A stretch of DNA of 64,000 bases from positions 2,926,654-2,990,653 of the forward strand of contig NZ_CP030118.1 of the NCBI RefSeq assembly GCF_006968745.1, in the 5' to 3' direction. The notes below the pieces were generated by a model that saw only the letters and a program-made list of their open reading frames with translations, was not told the origin of the DNA and did not search any database. Positions 35,140 to 44,688 of the stretch are shown piece after piece. The position numbers and the translations under genes are program-made. Every line of letters begins with the position of its first letter. Positions within the stretch are counted from its first letter, which is position 1. The DNA comes from Brasilonema sennae CENA114 (GTDB lineage Bacteria; Cyanobacteriota; Cyanobacteriia; Cyanobacteriales; Nostocaceae).

Positions 35140-37104
35140 TTAGTTTGCTGGATTTATTGAGACAATGCGCACCCTGCTTTGTAAGTCTAGTGAACTGGCG
35201 AAAGTAGTTGGCTTTGTAAGTCTGGCGTTAAAGTCGTAGCGTCGCCCTACGTCGCGCCCCAACCTTTGCATATAGATCTGTAAGTTAATAGCACCATCGC
35301 TTGTGCGTAAGGCTTTCGATGGATTTTTTATGAGTTTGTTGAGTAGTCCCCTACCACCGAAAACAGCAGCTGCTACGTATTCAACACCTCTATTTAGGTG
35401 ACGTTTGATGTTCGGTCTGCTTAAATACTTTTCGACGTACGTCATCTGTCTTTCTGGTGGTAACGAAAGTATCCGTCTAAGCGTCGTACCAAACTCTTGT
35501 GCGTCATCTGTGCCAAAACCTATCAAACCTCCGTACCCACACGAGTTAGTCCTGTGAAACTCTCTGGGGTTGAAACTAGTTTCAACAGCGATAACGTCCG
35601 CTATCCATGAGCCAGGAATACCGAGTTTGTTAGCGGTAGTGTTTATCGCTCGTCGGAAGGCAACGTTTTTATGAAGATACGCGTAGCCGTGTGTATTGTC
35701 TATGTTGTCTTCGGGGTAAGCGATGTTTGGAACGTACCCTTTTTTTGCAGGCACTTGAAAATTAAACCACTGTTGTGTTAAATCTGGATAACCCGATTGG
35801 TTCTGATTTCCAACATTGTCGTCAAGAATATATAAACGACTGCCCGCGTTTAGGGAGTTTTGAGCCATACTCATACTTCCCTGTGTTTTTACGTTGTCAG
35901 GGTAGTGTTGCCAATAATTTCTATTAGTGAGAACTTTTCGAGCAACACTACTAGTTGTGTTTAAGCCAGCTAAATACTCGCCAGGATCTACGGTGTCGTT
36001 TGCGAAGAAGGTGTTTGCTTTTGGTATTTTCGAGTCAAGATGCCCACCAATACTCAACGACGAGTCAAGGGTTCGCGCTGGTTGTTCTTGATTCTGGTTC
36101 AAAGGGCTTTGAATACTCAAAATCCGTTGCTGTCTGTTTTCGTTGACTTGGTTTGCTTGCTGCGTTAGGCTTTGTGTTTCTTGTTCCGCAGCTTTTAGTT
36201 TCAGGGGGAATGTTTTCTTTTGTTGCGCTTGAGGTCTGTTTAAGCGGTAGGGAGTGTATTTCTCTGCTATCGTGTTGATTCTCATCTCAAGAAGCGTCGC
36301 CTGTTCCTCGTACCTCAGAACTAACTGTTGTAAAGCCCCGGTGTACTGTTGCGCTTGCTCTTTGGTTAGACCTTGAGAGGGTATGTTGAACCCCTCAATG
36401 TTTAGCGCTTGTTGTACACTTTCGTCCTTTGAGTTTTGCACGAGCCATTCGACGCCATTGACGTTAATATCGGCGATATTTTGGCGAAGGCTGTTTAACT
36501 CTAGCTGTATCTGCTGTTGCTCTTTGATGTCGCCGGAATACTCGGAAGCAACACCAACTCCGTTTTTGATGAACTTCCAAGCAAAAGTGCCTGTGCTTTG
36601 ATTAGAGAGGGTTTGTGTTTTTGCCTCGTTAACTAACTTGGCTTGTTGTATCTTAAGGATGTTGTCAGTAGGCTGTAAGTTGTGCTCTACAGGTTTTTGT
36701 GCTTCGTTAGCTGTGGAGTCTTGTAGTGTTGACGGGACTTGCAACCGTTTGTGCGCGATACGCTCGCTGTCTTGCCTCCGGCTTATCGCTTGTGCGTGGG
36801 CGCTAGTGGCTTGTTGTGGATCAATCGATTGACGTATCGCCGCGTTCGCCTGACTAAAGGTTTGTTGTGTGTTACCTAAAAGTTCCTGGTTTTGTTCTAG
36901 TCCATCAGCTAACGCCTGGTTAGCCACGTTAAACTTAGCTTGAATCTTATTCTGTAGGGTGTTGTTTTGCCCTAGTAATTCGAGTGGAGCCGCCATTACT
37001 TCTCTCCCTGTAATGAAAAGTAGTTGGTTGAAGTTAAACTGCCAGCTGGCGAGTAGGTAGAAAACAACGAAAAACGATTTGGTGATGCTTTGAAATACCT
37101 GCAT
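35140..37104 (-). CDS. Exported coiled-coil protein with lysozyme-like transglycosylase domain
   Basis: 654 residues. An N-terminal hydrophobic segment (about 8-33) suggests export. Residues 40-330 are Gln/Asn/Ala-rich and largely helical (ADGLEQNQELLGNTQQTFSQ; EYSGDIKEQQQIQLELNSLR). The C-terminal third (about 480-640) looks like a lytic transglycosylase fold: AINTTANKLGIPGSWIADVI, then AVETSFNPREF with a Glu in the catalytic position, and CGYGGLIGFGTDDA. Such domains occur in phage tail proteins and cell-wall hydrolases. The host structure it serves is unknown, and the flanking genes are ordinary chromosomal ones. Confidence 0.7.
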   Translation of the reverse strand: MQVFQSITKSFFVVFYLLASWQFNFNQLLFITGREVMAAPLELLGQNNTLQNKIQAKFNVANQALADGLEQNQELLGNTQQTFSQANAAIRQSIDPQQATSAHAQAISRRQDSERIAHKRLQVPSTLQDSTANEAQKPVEHNLQPTDNILKIQQAKLVNEAKTQTLSNQSTGTFAWKFIKNGVGVASEYSGDIKEQQQIQLELNSLRQNIADINVNGVEWLVQNSKDESVQQALNIEGFNIPSQGLTKEQAQQYTGALQQLVLRYEEQATLLEMRINTIAEKYTPYRLNRPQAQQKKTFPLKLKAAEQETQSLTQQANQVNENRQQRILSIQSPLNQNQEQPARTLDSSLSIGGHLDSKIPKANTFFANDTVDPGEYLAGLNTTSSVARKVLTNRNYWQHYPDNVKTQGSMSMAQNSLNAGSRLYILDDNVGNQNQSGYPDLTQQWFNFQVPAKKGYVPNIAYPEDNIDNTHGYAYLHKNVAFRRAINTTANKLGIPGSWIADVIAVETSFNPREFHRTNSCGYGGLIGFGTDDAQEFGTTLRRILSLPPERQMTYVEKYLSRPNIKRHLNRGVEYVAAAVFGGRGLLNKLIKNPSKALRTSDGAINLQIYMQRLGRDVGRRYDFNARLTKPTTFASSLDLQSRVRIVSINPAN

Positions 37105-37342
37105 TTGGCGGCTTACGCTTATTTTTGTGTAAATAAACTTTCGCGGAAATATTATCGGTAACTATTGTAAAGGATTATACGGCTTTTTCCTATACCAAGT
37201 AATTAACCGTGTCATTCTTGCCACCACTTCTTAAAGTCAATGCCCTGAGTCCTTACGGACACCCTCTTGTAACGAGCAGGGGGTAAGCTTGTTTTAGGTA
37301 AAATAGAGAATGACTAGGGAATGAATAATCATTAATGCAAAA

Positions 37343-37759
37343 ATGACTGACTACCAAAAGCTACTGAGGATTTCTACGACGGGCAAATCTTTGCATAACA
37401 TTACCCGAAAAATTGAAGATACAGTCGCTGAATCAGGAGTTGAAACAGGACTATGTGTTATATTTTTGCGCCACACTTCAGCCAGTTTGCTGATTCAAGA
37501 AAATGCTGACCCAGATGTGCTGGAAGATTTAGCTAATTTTATGGCAAAACTCGTACCAGAATCAGCCCAGTACATCCACGATACTGAAGGATCTGATGAC
37601 ATGCCAGCACATATCCGTACAGTTTTGACTCATACATCAGAAATGATTCCGATCAATAGAGGTCACTTAGTACTGGGAACTTGGCAAGGAATTTATATTT
37701 GGGAACATAGACAAAGAAATCACGCACGAGAACTGGTTATTCATATCTCTGGATCGTGA
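37343..37759 (+). CDS. YjbQ / UPF0047 family protein
   Basis: 138 residues, normal for the family. Recognised by the conserved HTSASLLIQENADPDV, DMPAHIRTVLTHTS and GTWQGIYIWEHR blocks with their metal-binding His residues. Family members can have secondary thiamine-phosphate synthase activity, and the true function is debated. The ATG at 37343 is confirmed by full alignment of the family pattern from TDYQKLL. Confidence 0.94.
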   Translation: MTDYQKLLRISTTGKSLHNITRKIEDTVAESGVETGLCVIFLRHTSASLLIQENADPDVLEDLANFMAKLVPESAQYIHDTEGSDDMPAHIRTVLTHTSEMIPINRGHLVLGTWQGIYIWEHRQRNHARELVIHISGS

Positions 37760-37779
37760 AAGCAACCTTGAATAGGGAA

Positions 37780-37915
37780 CACAACGACCACGCTCAGTGC
37801 ATCGCCGTTAACACTTCGACAAGCCACTTCGACTAGCAAGAGTGCTAGTCAGGGCGGCGCAGTCCATCGCTCTTAATAGGCTCGCCGTGAGCGTAGCCGA
37901 ACCGGAACAGGGAAT
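37780..37915. repeat. Interspersed repeat sequence
   Basis: GC-rich repeat words (CAGGGCGGCGCAGTCCATCGC; cut: GGCTCGCCGTGAGCGTAGCCG) between two plus-strand genes. No coding value. Confidence 0.4.
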
Positions 37916-37991
37916 AAAAAAGATAAATTGTACGTAACTGAGCAAAAATCAGATAGGAATCCTATAGTTTAATATTAATGACTAATGACTA

Positions 37992-38792
37992 ATGAAAATA
38001 GCTGATTTCATAACCTGGTTTGAAAAATGGGCAAATCCGGCTTGGCAAGAAAGCTGGGATAATTGTGGCTGGCAAATTGAGCCAGGAGTTTTGCAAGAAA
38101 GTGCACGTGTTTTGGTTTGTTTGACACCAACTTTGGCTGTGATGCAAGAAGCGATCGCCCTCCAAAATGCTGGTATCCCGGTGAATCTAATTTTTGCCCA
38201 CCATCCTTTGATTTTCAGTCCCCCCAAGTCCTTACGTTGTGGCGACGCCATCGGCGAAATGGCACGGTTAGCGTTTACCTACAATATTGGTATTTACACT
38301 GCTCATACAAATTTCGACCAAGTAGATGATGGAACTGCTGACGTTTTGGCTCAAATTCTAGAACTTAAGGAAGTCTCTCCTGTTGTACCCACTCAAGCAG
38401 GATTAGGATACGGACGCGTTGGAAATTTAGATCAGTCTATAGCTTTAAAAGAGTTACTCACAATCATTCAAACCCGACTCGCACCTTCTCATCTGATTTC
38501 CTCTCCAGTGGTAGATTTAAAGCAGGCGATTTCCCGAGTTGCTGTTTTGGGTGGTTCAGGAGCCAGTTATCTTTCAGCGGTTGTAAAAACAGGTGCTCAA
38601 GCCTACTTGACTTCTGACTGTAAGTTCCATCAGTTTCAGGAAAGCCGTGATCGCGGTGTGATTTTGATTGACGCCGGACACTATGCTACAGAACGTCCAG
38701 CATGCGATCGCCTGGTGCAAAAGTTTCAAGATTTAAACCTAGATTCGGTACAGCTAAGTCAACAAGATGAGGATTTTAGATTGCTTTATTAA
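37992..38792 (+). CDS. Nif3-like dinuclear metal centre protein
   Basis: 266 residues. Conserved Nif3/YqfO/YbgI features: AHHPLIF (His pair), YTAHTNFDQVDDG (His and Asp), and GGSGASYL with a C-terminal GHYATERPACD that supplies further metal ligands. Members form hexameric rings around two metal ions; some act as GTP cyclohydrolase 1 type 2 or in nickel/iron handling, but the role is unsettled. Start ATG at 37992 matches the family N-terminus (ADFITWFEKWANP). Confidence 0.94.
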   Translation: MKIADFITWFEKWANPAWQESWDNCGWQIEPGVLQESARVLVCLTPTLAVMQEAIALQNAGIPVNLIFAHHPLIFSPPKSLRCGDAIGEMARLAFTYNIGIYTAHTNFDQVDDGTADVLAQILELKEVSPVVPTQAGLGYGRVGNLDQSIALKELLTIIQTRLAPSHLISSPVVDLKQAISRVAVLGGSGASYLSAVVKTGAQAYLTSDCKFHQFQESRDRGVILIDAGHYATERPACDRLVQKFQDLNLDSVQLSQQDEDFRLLY

Positions 38793-39482
38793 TTATGATA
38801 AACAAAACTGATATAGCAAAAGTGTCAAAGCACTTAAGCGTAAATAAATCAAAGCGCCTTATTAAAACGAATAACCGACTACGCCCACGATCAACCACGT
38901 TCGGCTTTGCCGAAGGCACGCTCAGGCTGGAGAGTTATTTTTATGGATCTCCCCAAAGCTTGCTTTGTGTAGTAGAAGCTGATATTCACCAAAGAATGTA
39001 AACTTCAGGTGTTGTTGTTTAAAACCATCAAGGTTACAAGAGAATAAGCTAAGATCAACTACATAGGGGTAAAAGTAAAGCAAAGTCCCCAGACTTCCCA
39101 GCGATGTCAAGGACTATAAGCAGGCAATTCAAACAACCGCAACTAACGTTTGTTTTGGAGTATAAAATATTACATAATGCTTGTCACCACTCACCAATTC
39201 ATCTTGTCTTTGCCAGGAAAAATCCCGAAATCTGTGACTTCTATGAAGTAAACATTTTTTGAATGACCCGACAAAAATGAAGTTTAGCTGGTGCAGTAAC
39301 CGTGAACTTTTTAGTCCAAAAAGCTGACAAAGCAGACAAGGAAAAACGAATTCCTGGTTTGGGTCAAGAAAGATACCTTGGCTTGGTTCACTTAACGAAC
39401 CATAAAGGGGTATTATATGCTGGGGGAAAAGCCCAGATGTTGTTGACAGATTTAACTAAGTATAAAAAGGCAGAAGCAGTAG
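38793..39482. other. Long leader/intergenic region before the DUF6679 gene
   Basis: About 690 bp. It contains an imperfect hairpin around GTTCGGCTTTGCCGAA (38899-38914). A long plus-strand open frame begins with GTG 39302 and runs out of frame into the downstream gene; it is not accepted as coding. Short frames at 38795-39001 and 38922-39110 overlap each other and lack family character. Confidence 0.4.
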
Positions 39483-39794
39483 ATGCTACACCGCAAGATT
39501 TATCAATTGTGTTGCGACGGGCGGGAGGTCTGTGTGTTCTTGCGGGACCAGCAACGCTGGATCGAGCGTGCCCGCATCACCGATATAGAGGGAGATTTGG
39601 TCACCCTACGTTATGAAACAGAAGAAGAAGACGAAGTTTGTTCTTGGGAGGAAATGGTTCGCCTTGAAAGCATTGGCGCTGTAACGCAAAAATTAGCTTC
39701 AGTGCCACGCGGTAACGTAGAACCTCTTTTAACTGAAGACTGTCCAGAAGCTGAACGTATCCGTAATCGTTTTACTGATTCAAACCCAGAGTAA
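39483..39794 (+). CDS. DUF6679 family small cyanobacterial protein
   Basis: 103 residues. The whole sequence follows the pattern of a conserved cyanobacterial small protein: LHRKIYQLCCDGREVCVFLR, RWIERARITDIEGDLV, RYETEEEDEVCSWEEMVRLE, then SVPRGNVEPLLTEDCPEAER. Function unknown. It is acidic and cytoplasmic. The ATG at 39483 gives the conserved N-terminus directly. Confidence 0.85.
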   Translation: MLHRKIYQLCCDGREVCVFLRDQQRWIERARITDIEGDLVTLRYETEEEDEVCSWEEMVRLESIGAVTQKLASVPRGNVEPLLTEDCPEAERIRNRFTDSNPE

Positions 39795-39926
39795 TCAGTG
39801 CTGGGGGTTCAGTCCTTGAAGAGTCGAACCCCTTGCTCCTAGCAACACTTAAGTGCTGAGTAAAATTTAGGAAATTCGCATGCTAATAACTCAGCACTTA
39901 TCTGTTGAAACTGACACACTCAGGAC

Positions 39927-41600
39927 TCAAGACTCAGGACTCTTTTCGATGTTGCGTTCAAATGCAGGACAGTAACCTTCAAGAGTGACTTTGAAATTAT
40001 ACAGTGGAGACACAGGATTCCAACACCTCTGTCCCCTTTGATGTCGGCAAGTACCGCAGCACTCAAGATCAGACCAGGTAAAGCGATCGCTATTTTGGTT
40101 CAGCAGTTCTCTTTGCGATAGTCCCCGTAAGACCAGATCTTCGCCTTGCCATCGGGCTTCAATTAAACCTGTATCCGCAAAGTGTCGCCACCGGGGGTCG
40201 GCAGTGATTGCATCGGGTAGAGTGATTGTGACTACAGTTCCTAATTCCGTCAGTTCACCTTCATAATTTGTTTCTGGGGCAGCTGGTTGTAAAAATGTTT
40301 CACCAATAGGCAGTTCCACAAGTGTGCCAGCTGCGGGAGAATGCAAATGGTAACGATTCTGTAACTCTTCTAGGCTTGTTAGGTCTGCTAAGTAAGTAGG
40401 AGAACCGTGGACGAAGATGACGTGCTGCGGTCGCAAATTATGAATGAGTTGGGTTGTCCCTGGACCGTCACTATGTTGAGCAAGAAGATAGGTTTCGACG
40501 GTCATTAGGCGTGAGTATTGGTCGTGAATTTTTATATTGGTTTTTTCTGGAACAAGGGTGAGCCAATAGCCTGTGCCTTTTTGGCAGTATTCGCTTAAAT
40601 CAGCCGTGGAGTCAGTAAGGATAATACAAGGGCTGCTAAGATCAGGGATCTGTTGTGGCTGCATCCGCCGTACACGTGGGCGTATCCGTTCATCCCAAAA
40701 TAGGGGTTGATGGCGAGCAAAGTTTTGTACCGAAGGGGGAAGATGGGATAGCAATTCCAGGTAAGCGTCACATCCAACGGCGACACTACGATCAACCCAG
40801 ATATCTAAATCTCTTCCTGTGAAATGGTGATGACTGCGTAAAAGCATCAGCAGTTCTTGACCGAGTCCCAAAGTTGGTGTCGGAAGTAGCACAGAACAAC
40901 GCTCTGCGATCGCTCGGTTAATTCTCTCAGCAAGTTGATTTTCTTGAGTCCGGCGGTGGGGATGACGGGAAGTTCCATAGCTTCCTTCAATAATCAGCAC
41001 ATCCAACTCTATTCCCCGCAATTCTTCCAAACGTAAACCTTCTACAAGCCGCGAATTGGATAAAAAAAAGTCGCCCGTATACAGTAGCCTGTAAGAGCGC
41101 TCTTTTGTGGTATACGTGAGTAGAATTGCTACCGCCCCTGGTAGGTGACCTGCAGGAATTATTTCTGCTACCAGACCATCTTTGAATTCTACAGGCGATC
41201 GCAATGGCAACGCTTGACAAAATGATGGTACTTCCTGGGGAGCTTGCTCCTGCCAATTTAGAGACAGCAACTTGCTAGTCACTTCGCTGGCGTATATTGG
41301 TAACAGCGGAAATGCCTTATGCAGAGCTAACAATCCTCTAGCATGGTCTGGATGCGCATGACTCACCAGGACAAAATCTGCTGGTAACGGCGAACTTCCT
41401 CGAGGTGCCGATTTTTGAAATCTGTTCACTAGAGTTGAGATATCCGCCAAACCACAGTCAAGCAAAATGCGATGTGGTCCCATCCGTATTAATAGACAAA
41501 CACCTTCATCATCGTGATGAACCCCAAAAGGCAAACATTCTAGTTCACTCGCCGTCTCCCCCGCATCAAATCTGAAGGATACTGACAGGCGATCGCTCAT
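39927..41600 (-). CDS. Metallo-beta-lactamase/beta-CASP family nuclease-like protein
   Basis: 557 residues. The MBL core has HAHPDH (residues 81-86) and LLYTGDF for the metal site. A beta-CASP insert follows (DVLIIEGSYGTSRHPHR; LLPTPTLGLGQELLML; HVIFVHGSP). That combination is typical of RNA-processing enzymes of the CPSF73/RNase J superfamily. The C-terminus has a Cys-rich tail (CCGTCRHQRGQRCWNPVSP, YCPAF) that could bind a metal or Fe-S cluster. Substrate not established. Confidence 0.88.
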   Translation of the reverse strand: MSDRLSVSFRFDAGETASELECLPFGVHHDDEGVCLLIRMGPHRILLDCGLADISTLVNRFQKSAPRGSSPLPADFVLVSHAHPDHARGLLALHKAFPLLPIYASEVTSKLLSLNWQEQAPQEVPSFCQALPLRSPVEFKDGLVAEIIPAGHLPGAVAILLTYTTKERSYRLLYTGDFFLSNSRLVEGLRLEELRGIELDVLIIEGSYGTSRHPHRRTQENQLAERINRAIAERCSVLLPTPTLGLGQELLMLLRSHHHFTGRDLDIWVDRSVAVGCDAYLELLSHLPPSVQNFARHQPLFWDERIRPRVRRMQPQQIPDLSSPCIILTDSTADLSEYCQKGTGYWLTLVPEKTNIKIHDQYSRLMTVETYLLAQHSDGPGTTQLIHNLRPQHVIFVHGSPTYLADLTSLEELQNRYHLHSPAAGTLVELPIGETFLQPAAPETNYEGELTELGTVVTITLPDAITADPRWRHFADTGLIEARWQGEDLVLRGLSQRELLNQNSDRFTWSDLECCGTCRHQRGQRCWNPVSPLYNFKVTLEGYCPAFERNIEKSPES

Positions 41601-41704
41601 GCTCTTTTCCCCTCTAAGCTCATTTTTATGGACATTTGCCCAATGGGTAATAAAAATTCTTCTAAGTTACGGATTAGGGGCGGTGCTGATTGTTTTTTGT
41701 GGCT

Positions 41705-41827
41705 TCAGTGGGCTGAGCCATTCCCATGATAGTTATCCGAATCGTAGAATCCATTTTTCGTACCAAAGAACAAGCACGAAACTGTGAAGACAATTGTTAG
41801 TGCAGCTAAAACCAGCTTTACATCCAT
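41705..41827 (-). CDS. 40-residue single-pass membrane peptide
   Basis: ATG at 41827 to TAG at 41705. The product is one TM helix (VKLVLAALTIVFTVSCLFFG) followed by a polar, aromatic tail (TKNGFYDSDNYHGNGSAH). Composition and length are like the many tiny membrane proteins of cyanobacterial photosynthetic and envelope complexes, and the tail looks selected rather than random. A longer frame from 41887 adds 20 basic residues with no obvious value. Recognised as plausible rather than identified. Confidence 0.6.
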   Translation of the reverse strand: MDVKLVLAALTIVFTVSCLFFGTKNGFYDSDNYHGNGSAH

Positions 41828-42000
41828 GTGTTTGTTGCCGTTTACGAAAGACTTTCTGATCTTAATAGAGTGATTTCTATATCTCAAGAAATCCCCAGAA
41901 AATCTTTATCTACTATTGTTTATGAAAATTATGGTATAAGTAAATATACTCTTTACAAATATTATTATAAGACTTGTGTGAGGCTGATTTTGGACTACGG

Positions 42001-42771
42001 CTAAAACTTATAACTCAAAACTTGAATTATAGTCTTCTCCGGTAATTTACCAGAGCTGACAGTAATCGTGTCACTACTGCTAGAACGTACTGTCATTCCG
42101 TTCATGAGTTTTAGGAAGTCATCCAAAGGTGAGATATCGCAGTTTGCAGCATCTGCTGCTTGTGTACGGTAATGGGTAGGAATCACTATTTTGGGATTGA
42201 GGGTTTGAATTGCAAGTCTGGCTTCTTCAGGATTATAAGCTTTTGCACCTCCTCCTACAGGCACTAATGCCACATCAGGACGCCCCATAAGGATTTTTTG
42301 TTCAATGGAAATGGGTGCTGCTGCTCCTCCTAAATGAAGGATATTAATTCCCGCTTGCTTCCAAAGCCAAGCCGTATTTACACCAAATTGCCTGCCACCT
42401 TTACGGTCATGGTTTATGGGGATTCCCTGCAACTTAATGTTATTAAAGTCGTAAACTCCCGCTTCATAGATAAGCTTTGGATTTCCAACAAGGTTTTCTA
42501 CAGCACCTTCATCTAGCAATTGACTGCTAATCAGAGCTAAATCAGCCCCAACCTTTGGCGTACGATAACGAGCGGTACAGCCAACAGTCCGAAAGGGATT
42601 CGTGAGAATTCTGACTCCACCACCAGTAAATAGAAAGCAAGTATGACCGAGCCACTGAATTGATAATGAACCGCCAGATTGGGCATTAGCTTGAAGGGAG
42701 GAACCCAAGCTTGTAACTAATGTTGTCGCTAATCCGGCTCCTGCATAGCCCAATAACTGTCGTCGTTTCAT
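42001..42771 (-). CDS. Tat-exported UlaG-like metallo-beta-lactamase hydrolase
   Basis: 256 residues. The twin-arginine signal (KRRQLLGYAGAGLATTLVTS, then AxA near residue 30) indicates folded export. The hydrolase domain has the UlaG-like signatures LSIQWLGHTCFLF, ILTNPF, INHDRKGGRQFG, LHLGGAA, DVALVPVGGG and IVIPTHYRT. Such proteins are metal-dependent hydrolases of unknown substrate. Encoded alone. Confidence 0.87.
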   Translation of the reverse strand: MKRRQLLGYAGAGLATTLVTSLGSSLQANAQSGGSLSIQWLGHTCFLFTGGGVRILTNPFRTVGCTARYRTPKVGADLALISSQLLDEGAVENLVGNPKLIYEAGVYDFNNIKLQGIPINHDRKGGRQFGVNTAWLWKQAGINILHLGGAAAPISIEQKILMGRPDVALVPVGGGAKAYNPEEARLAIQTLNPKIVIPTHYRTQAADAANCDISPLDDFLKLMNGMTVRSSSSDTITVSSGKLPEKTIIQVLSYKF

Positions 42772-43190
42772 GAATTCTTCTCTCTAGACCGCAATTGTTC
42801 TGTAAAAGTTTTGCAGTAGTTGCTTGCTTGAAGTTATCAGGACACTTTCATAGATGAACTGGACGCCGTCAATATGAAGATAGTTCCAGTGTCATACCTC
42901 CATAATTGCGCCATCCTCAACTCAAGCAGTGATTTCTAGCACATTTGGACAAGTGTCACGCGAAATCACTAAACTATGATACCTGGTTGCGGTCATCGGA
43001 TTTCTATTTGGGTGAAAATTTCCACGTCTGTATGATACGCATAAAACTCTCGTAGTTACCGTCGATAACTATTATCAAAAGTTATTCTTCCTGGTTTATG
43101 GCAATTTGTGATAATTGTGAGTCATTCTCACGACTAAGATTTTCATCTTTAGTTTCAGTCATCTTGAAAAAAGACACTTCTGCCCAGCAC
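42772..43190. other. Intergenic region
   Basis: About 420 bp between same-strand genes. A small inverted repeat GTGAG-N5-CTCAC (43117-43131) is the only structure noted. No gene recognised. Confidence 0.4.
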
Positions 43191-43685
43191 TTAGAATGAT
43201 ACAGATGCCAACACTAAAGCTAACAGGGGAGGAAGTAAAAGTGTGCCAGCTACTATCACTGCTACCAAGGCAGAGACAAGCACAGCACCTGCTGCGCAGT
43301 CTTTAGCAATTTTTGCCAACTCATGGTAGGTCTGTTTAACTGTTAAGTCCACAATTGACTCGATCGCCGTATTCAGCAACTCCAACGCCAAAACTAAACC
43401 GCTCGTTAGTCCAATCACAGCGATTTCCACAGATTTAAGATGCAAGAAAATGCTCAAGGTAATTGCCAAAGCTCCAACACAAATATGAATGCGAAAATTA
43501 CGTTGTGTTTGAAAAGCGTAGCTAATTCCGCACCAAGCATACTTAAAACTGACAAATAAATTAGAGGCAACTTGCCACGATAATTGACGTTGGCTACTAA
43601 CAACCGTTTCTAAGCAGTCCGGTACTGGCGGTAGCGAAGCTTTTGGTGGAGATGAGACTTGTTGAGACATAAGTGTAAAGACCAA
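43191..43685 (-). CDS. dgkA: Diacylglycerol/undecaprenol kinase family protein
   Basis: 164 residues. The C-terminal ~115 match the DgkA family: FKYAWCGISYAFQTQRNFRIH, three TM helices, the catalytic ALELLNTAIESIVDL and AKDCAAGAVL. Gram-positive-type relatives phosphorylate undecaprenol. The N-terminal ~40 residues are a Ser/Pro-rich extension; the start may be M1 or M6. Placement downstream of ybeY on the same strand is the common cyanobacterial order. Confidence 0.93.
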   Translation of the reverse strand: MVFTLMSQQVSSPPKASLPPVPDCLETVVSSQRQLSWQVASNLFVSFKYAWCGISYAFQTQRNFRIHICVGALAITLSIFLHLKSVEIAVIGLTSGLVLALELLNTAIESIVDLTVKQTYHELAKIAKDCAAGAVLVSALVAVIVAGTLLLPPLLALVLASVSF

Positions 43686-43811
43686 ACAGCAGAGTAGGTG
43701 GGGAACAGACAGCAGATGTTAGGAGAATAGTGCACTTATTAGCAATATGTAACAGAAAAATATCAAATATTAAATACAGAATAACACTTAGATTCTAATG
43801 GTAAGTCATTG

Positions 43812-44339
43812 CTATTCAAAGTCAGTGTCAATACCTATCGCCTTCAGTAATATGACTTGTTGCTTAAGCATTTGGCTCAAACTTTCATCATCAGGATGAT
43901 CCCAACCCAAAAGATGCAGTAACCCATGAGCTGCTAACCAAGCTAGCTCTGTTGGCAAAGGATGTTCTTGCTGTTGAGCTTGCTGTTGAGCAGTTTCGAC
44001 AGAAATTACAATATCACCGAGATATAACGGTTCCTCGGCGTCTATTTCTGTCACATCAGGGGCATCTACCTCTAATGCAGCAAAAGATAAAACGTCTGTC
44101 GGTTTATTTTGATGACGATACTGCTGGTTGAGTGTCAGAATTTCACTGTTGTCTGTTAAACGTAGTCCAACTTCATAAGTATGTGCTGGAGAAATACTTG
44201 GCTGTAGTATTTCTAACCAGCACTCAAACCAGTCTTCCCAAGTTTCAACAGTAATATGCGCATCCTTTTCTCCAGACTGCAGAGCTTCTGGAGCGGATGA
44301 TTCATGATAGTAATCCTGCACATACACTTCAACTTGCAC
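43812..44339 (-). CDS. ybeY: Endoribonuclease YbeY (16S rRNA maturation)
   Basis: 175 residues. The zinc site HGLLHLLGWDH is intact (three His), with the substrate-binding LNQQYRHQNKPTDVLSF and GDIVIS. It matures the 16S rRNA 3' end and takes part in ribosome quality control. The first ~30 residues are a cyanobacterial extension. Genes upstream (DUF3285, prfB) and downstream (dgkA) share the strand. Confidence 0.96.
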   Translation of the reverse strand: MQVEVYVQDYYHESSAPEALQSGEKDAHITVETWEDWFECWLEILQPSISPAHTYEVGLRLTDNSEILTLNQQYRHQNKPTDVLSFAALEVDAPDVTEIDAEEPLYLGDIVISVETAQQQAQQQEHPLPTELAWLAAHGLLHLLGWDHPDDESLSQMLKQQVILLKAIGIDTDFE

Positions 44340-44377
44340 CAGCTACAAAGTCTCCTAGTTATACGTTTTTTTATACT

Positions 44378-44533
44378 TTAACGAGTTAAGTAAGCCAGAC
44401 CTACAAGTACTGCTAAAAGACCTACTATCGTTAATACAAAATGCTTCAAAGAGGTCAGACGCTTTTGCACCATGTTTCGCATGGCGAGTTTGACGTAGGA
44501 AGGTTGAGGTTCTGCAGAACGAGAGTCACTCAT
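44378..44533 (-). CDS. DUF3285 family small membrane protein
   Basis: 51 residues: SDSRSAEPQPSYVKLAMRN, then VQKRLTSLKHFVLTIVGLLA with one TM helix, ending YLTR. This is the cyanobacterial DUF3285 family. ATG at 44533, TAA at 44380-44378. It sits between prfB and ybeY, 38 bp before ybeY, as in other cyanobacteria, which supports it as a real gene. Function unknown. Confidence 0.85.
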   Translation of the reverse strand: MSDSRSAEPQPSYVKLAMRNMVQKRLTSLKHFVLTIVGLLAVLVGLAYLTR

Positions 44534-44688
44534 AATGATGATTTGTTAACAAACTCTTCTCATAATGTAACAGTTCTTATAGCACCAAGTTGCCATTGTG
44601 CCCCCTTTGGAAAGGAGGGAAGGAGGGAGGGAAACACCGAACAAAGGATTTCTTCCCACACTCCCAGACTTTCTCTTGCTGATTCTAA

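Noticed and set aside
38795..39110. Overlapping small ORFs on both strands after the Nif3 gene
   Set aside because: They overlap each other, have no Shine-Dalgarno or family character, and contain repeat-derived sequence.
39302..39616. 104-codon plus-strand ORF overlapping the DUF6679 gene out of frame
   Set aside because: GTG start, and its last third is a shifted reading of the well-supported 39483-39794 gene. A frameshifted longer gene was considered, but the DUF6679 protein is complete from its own ATG.
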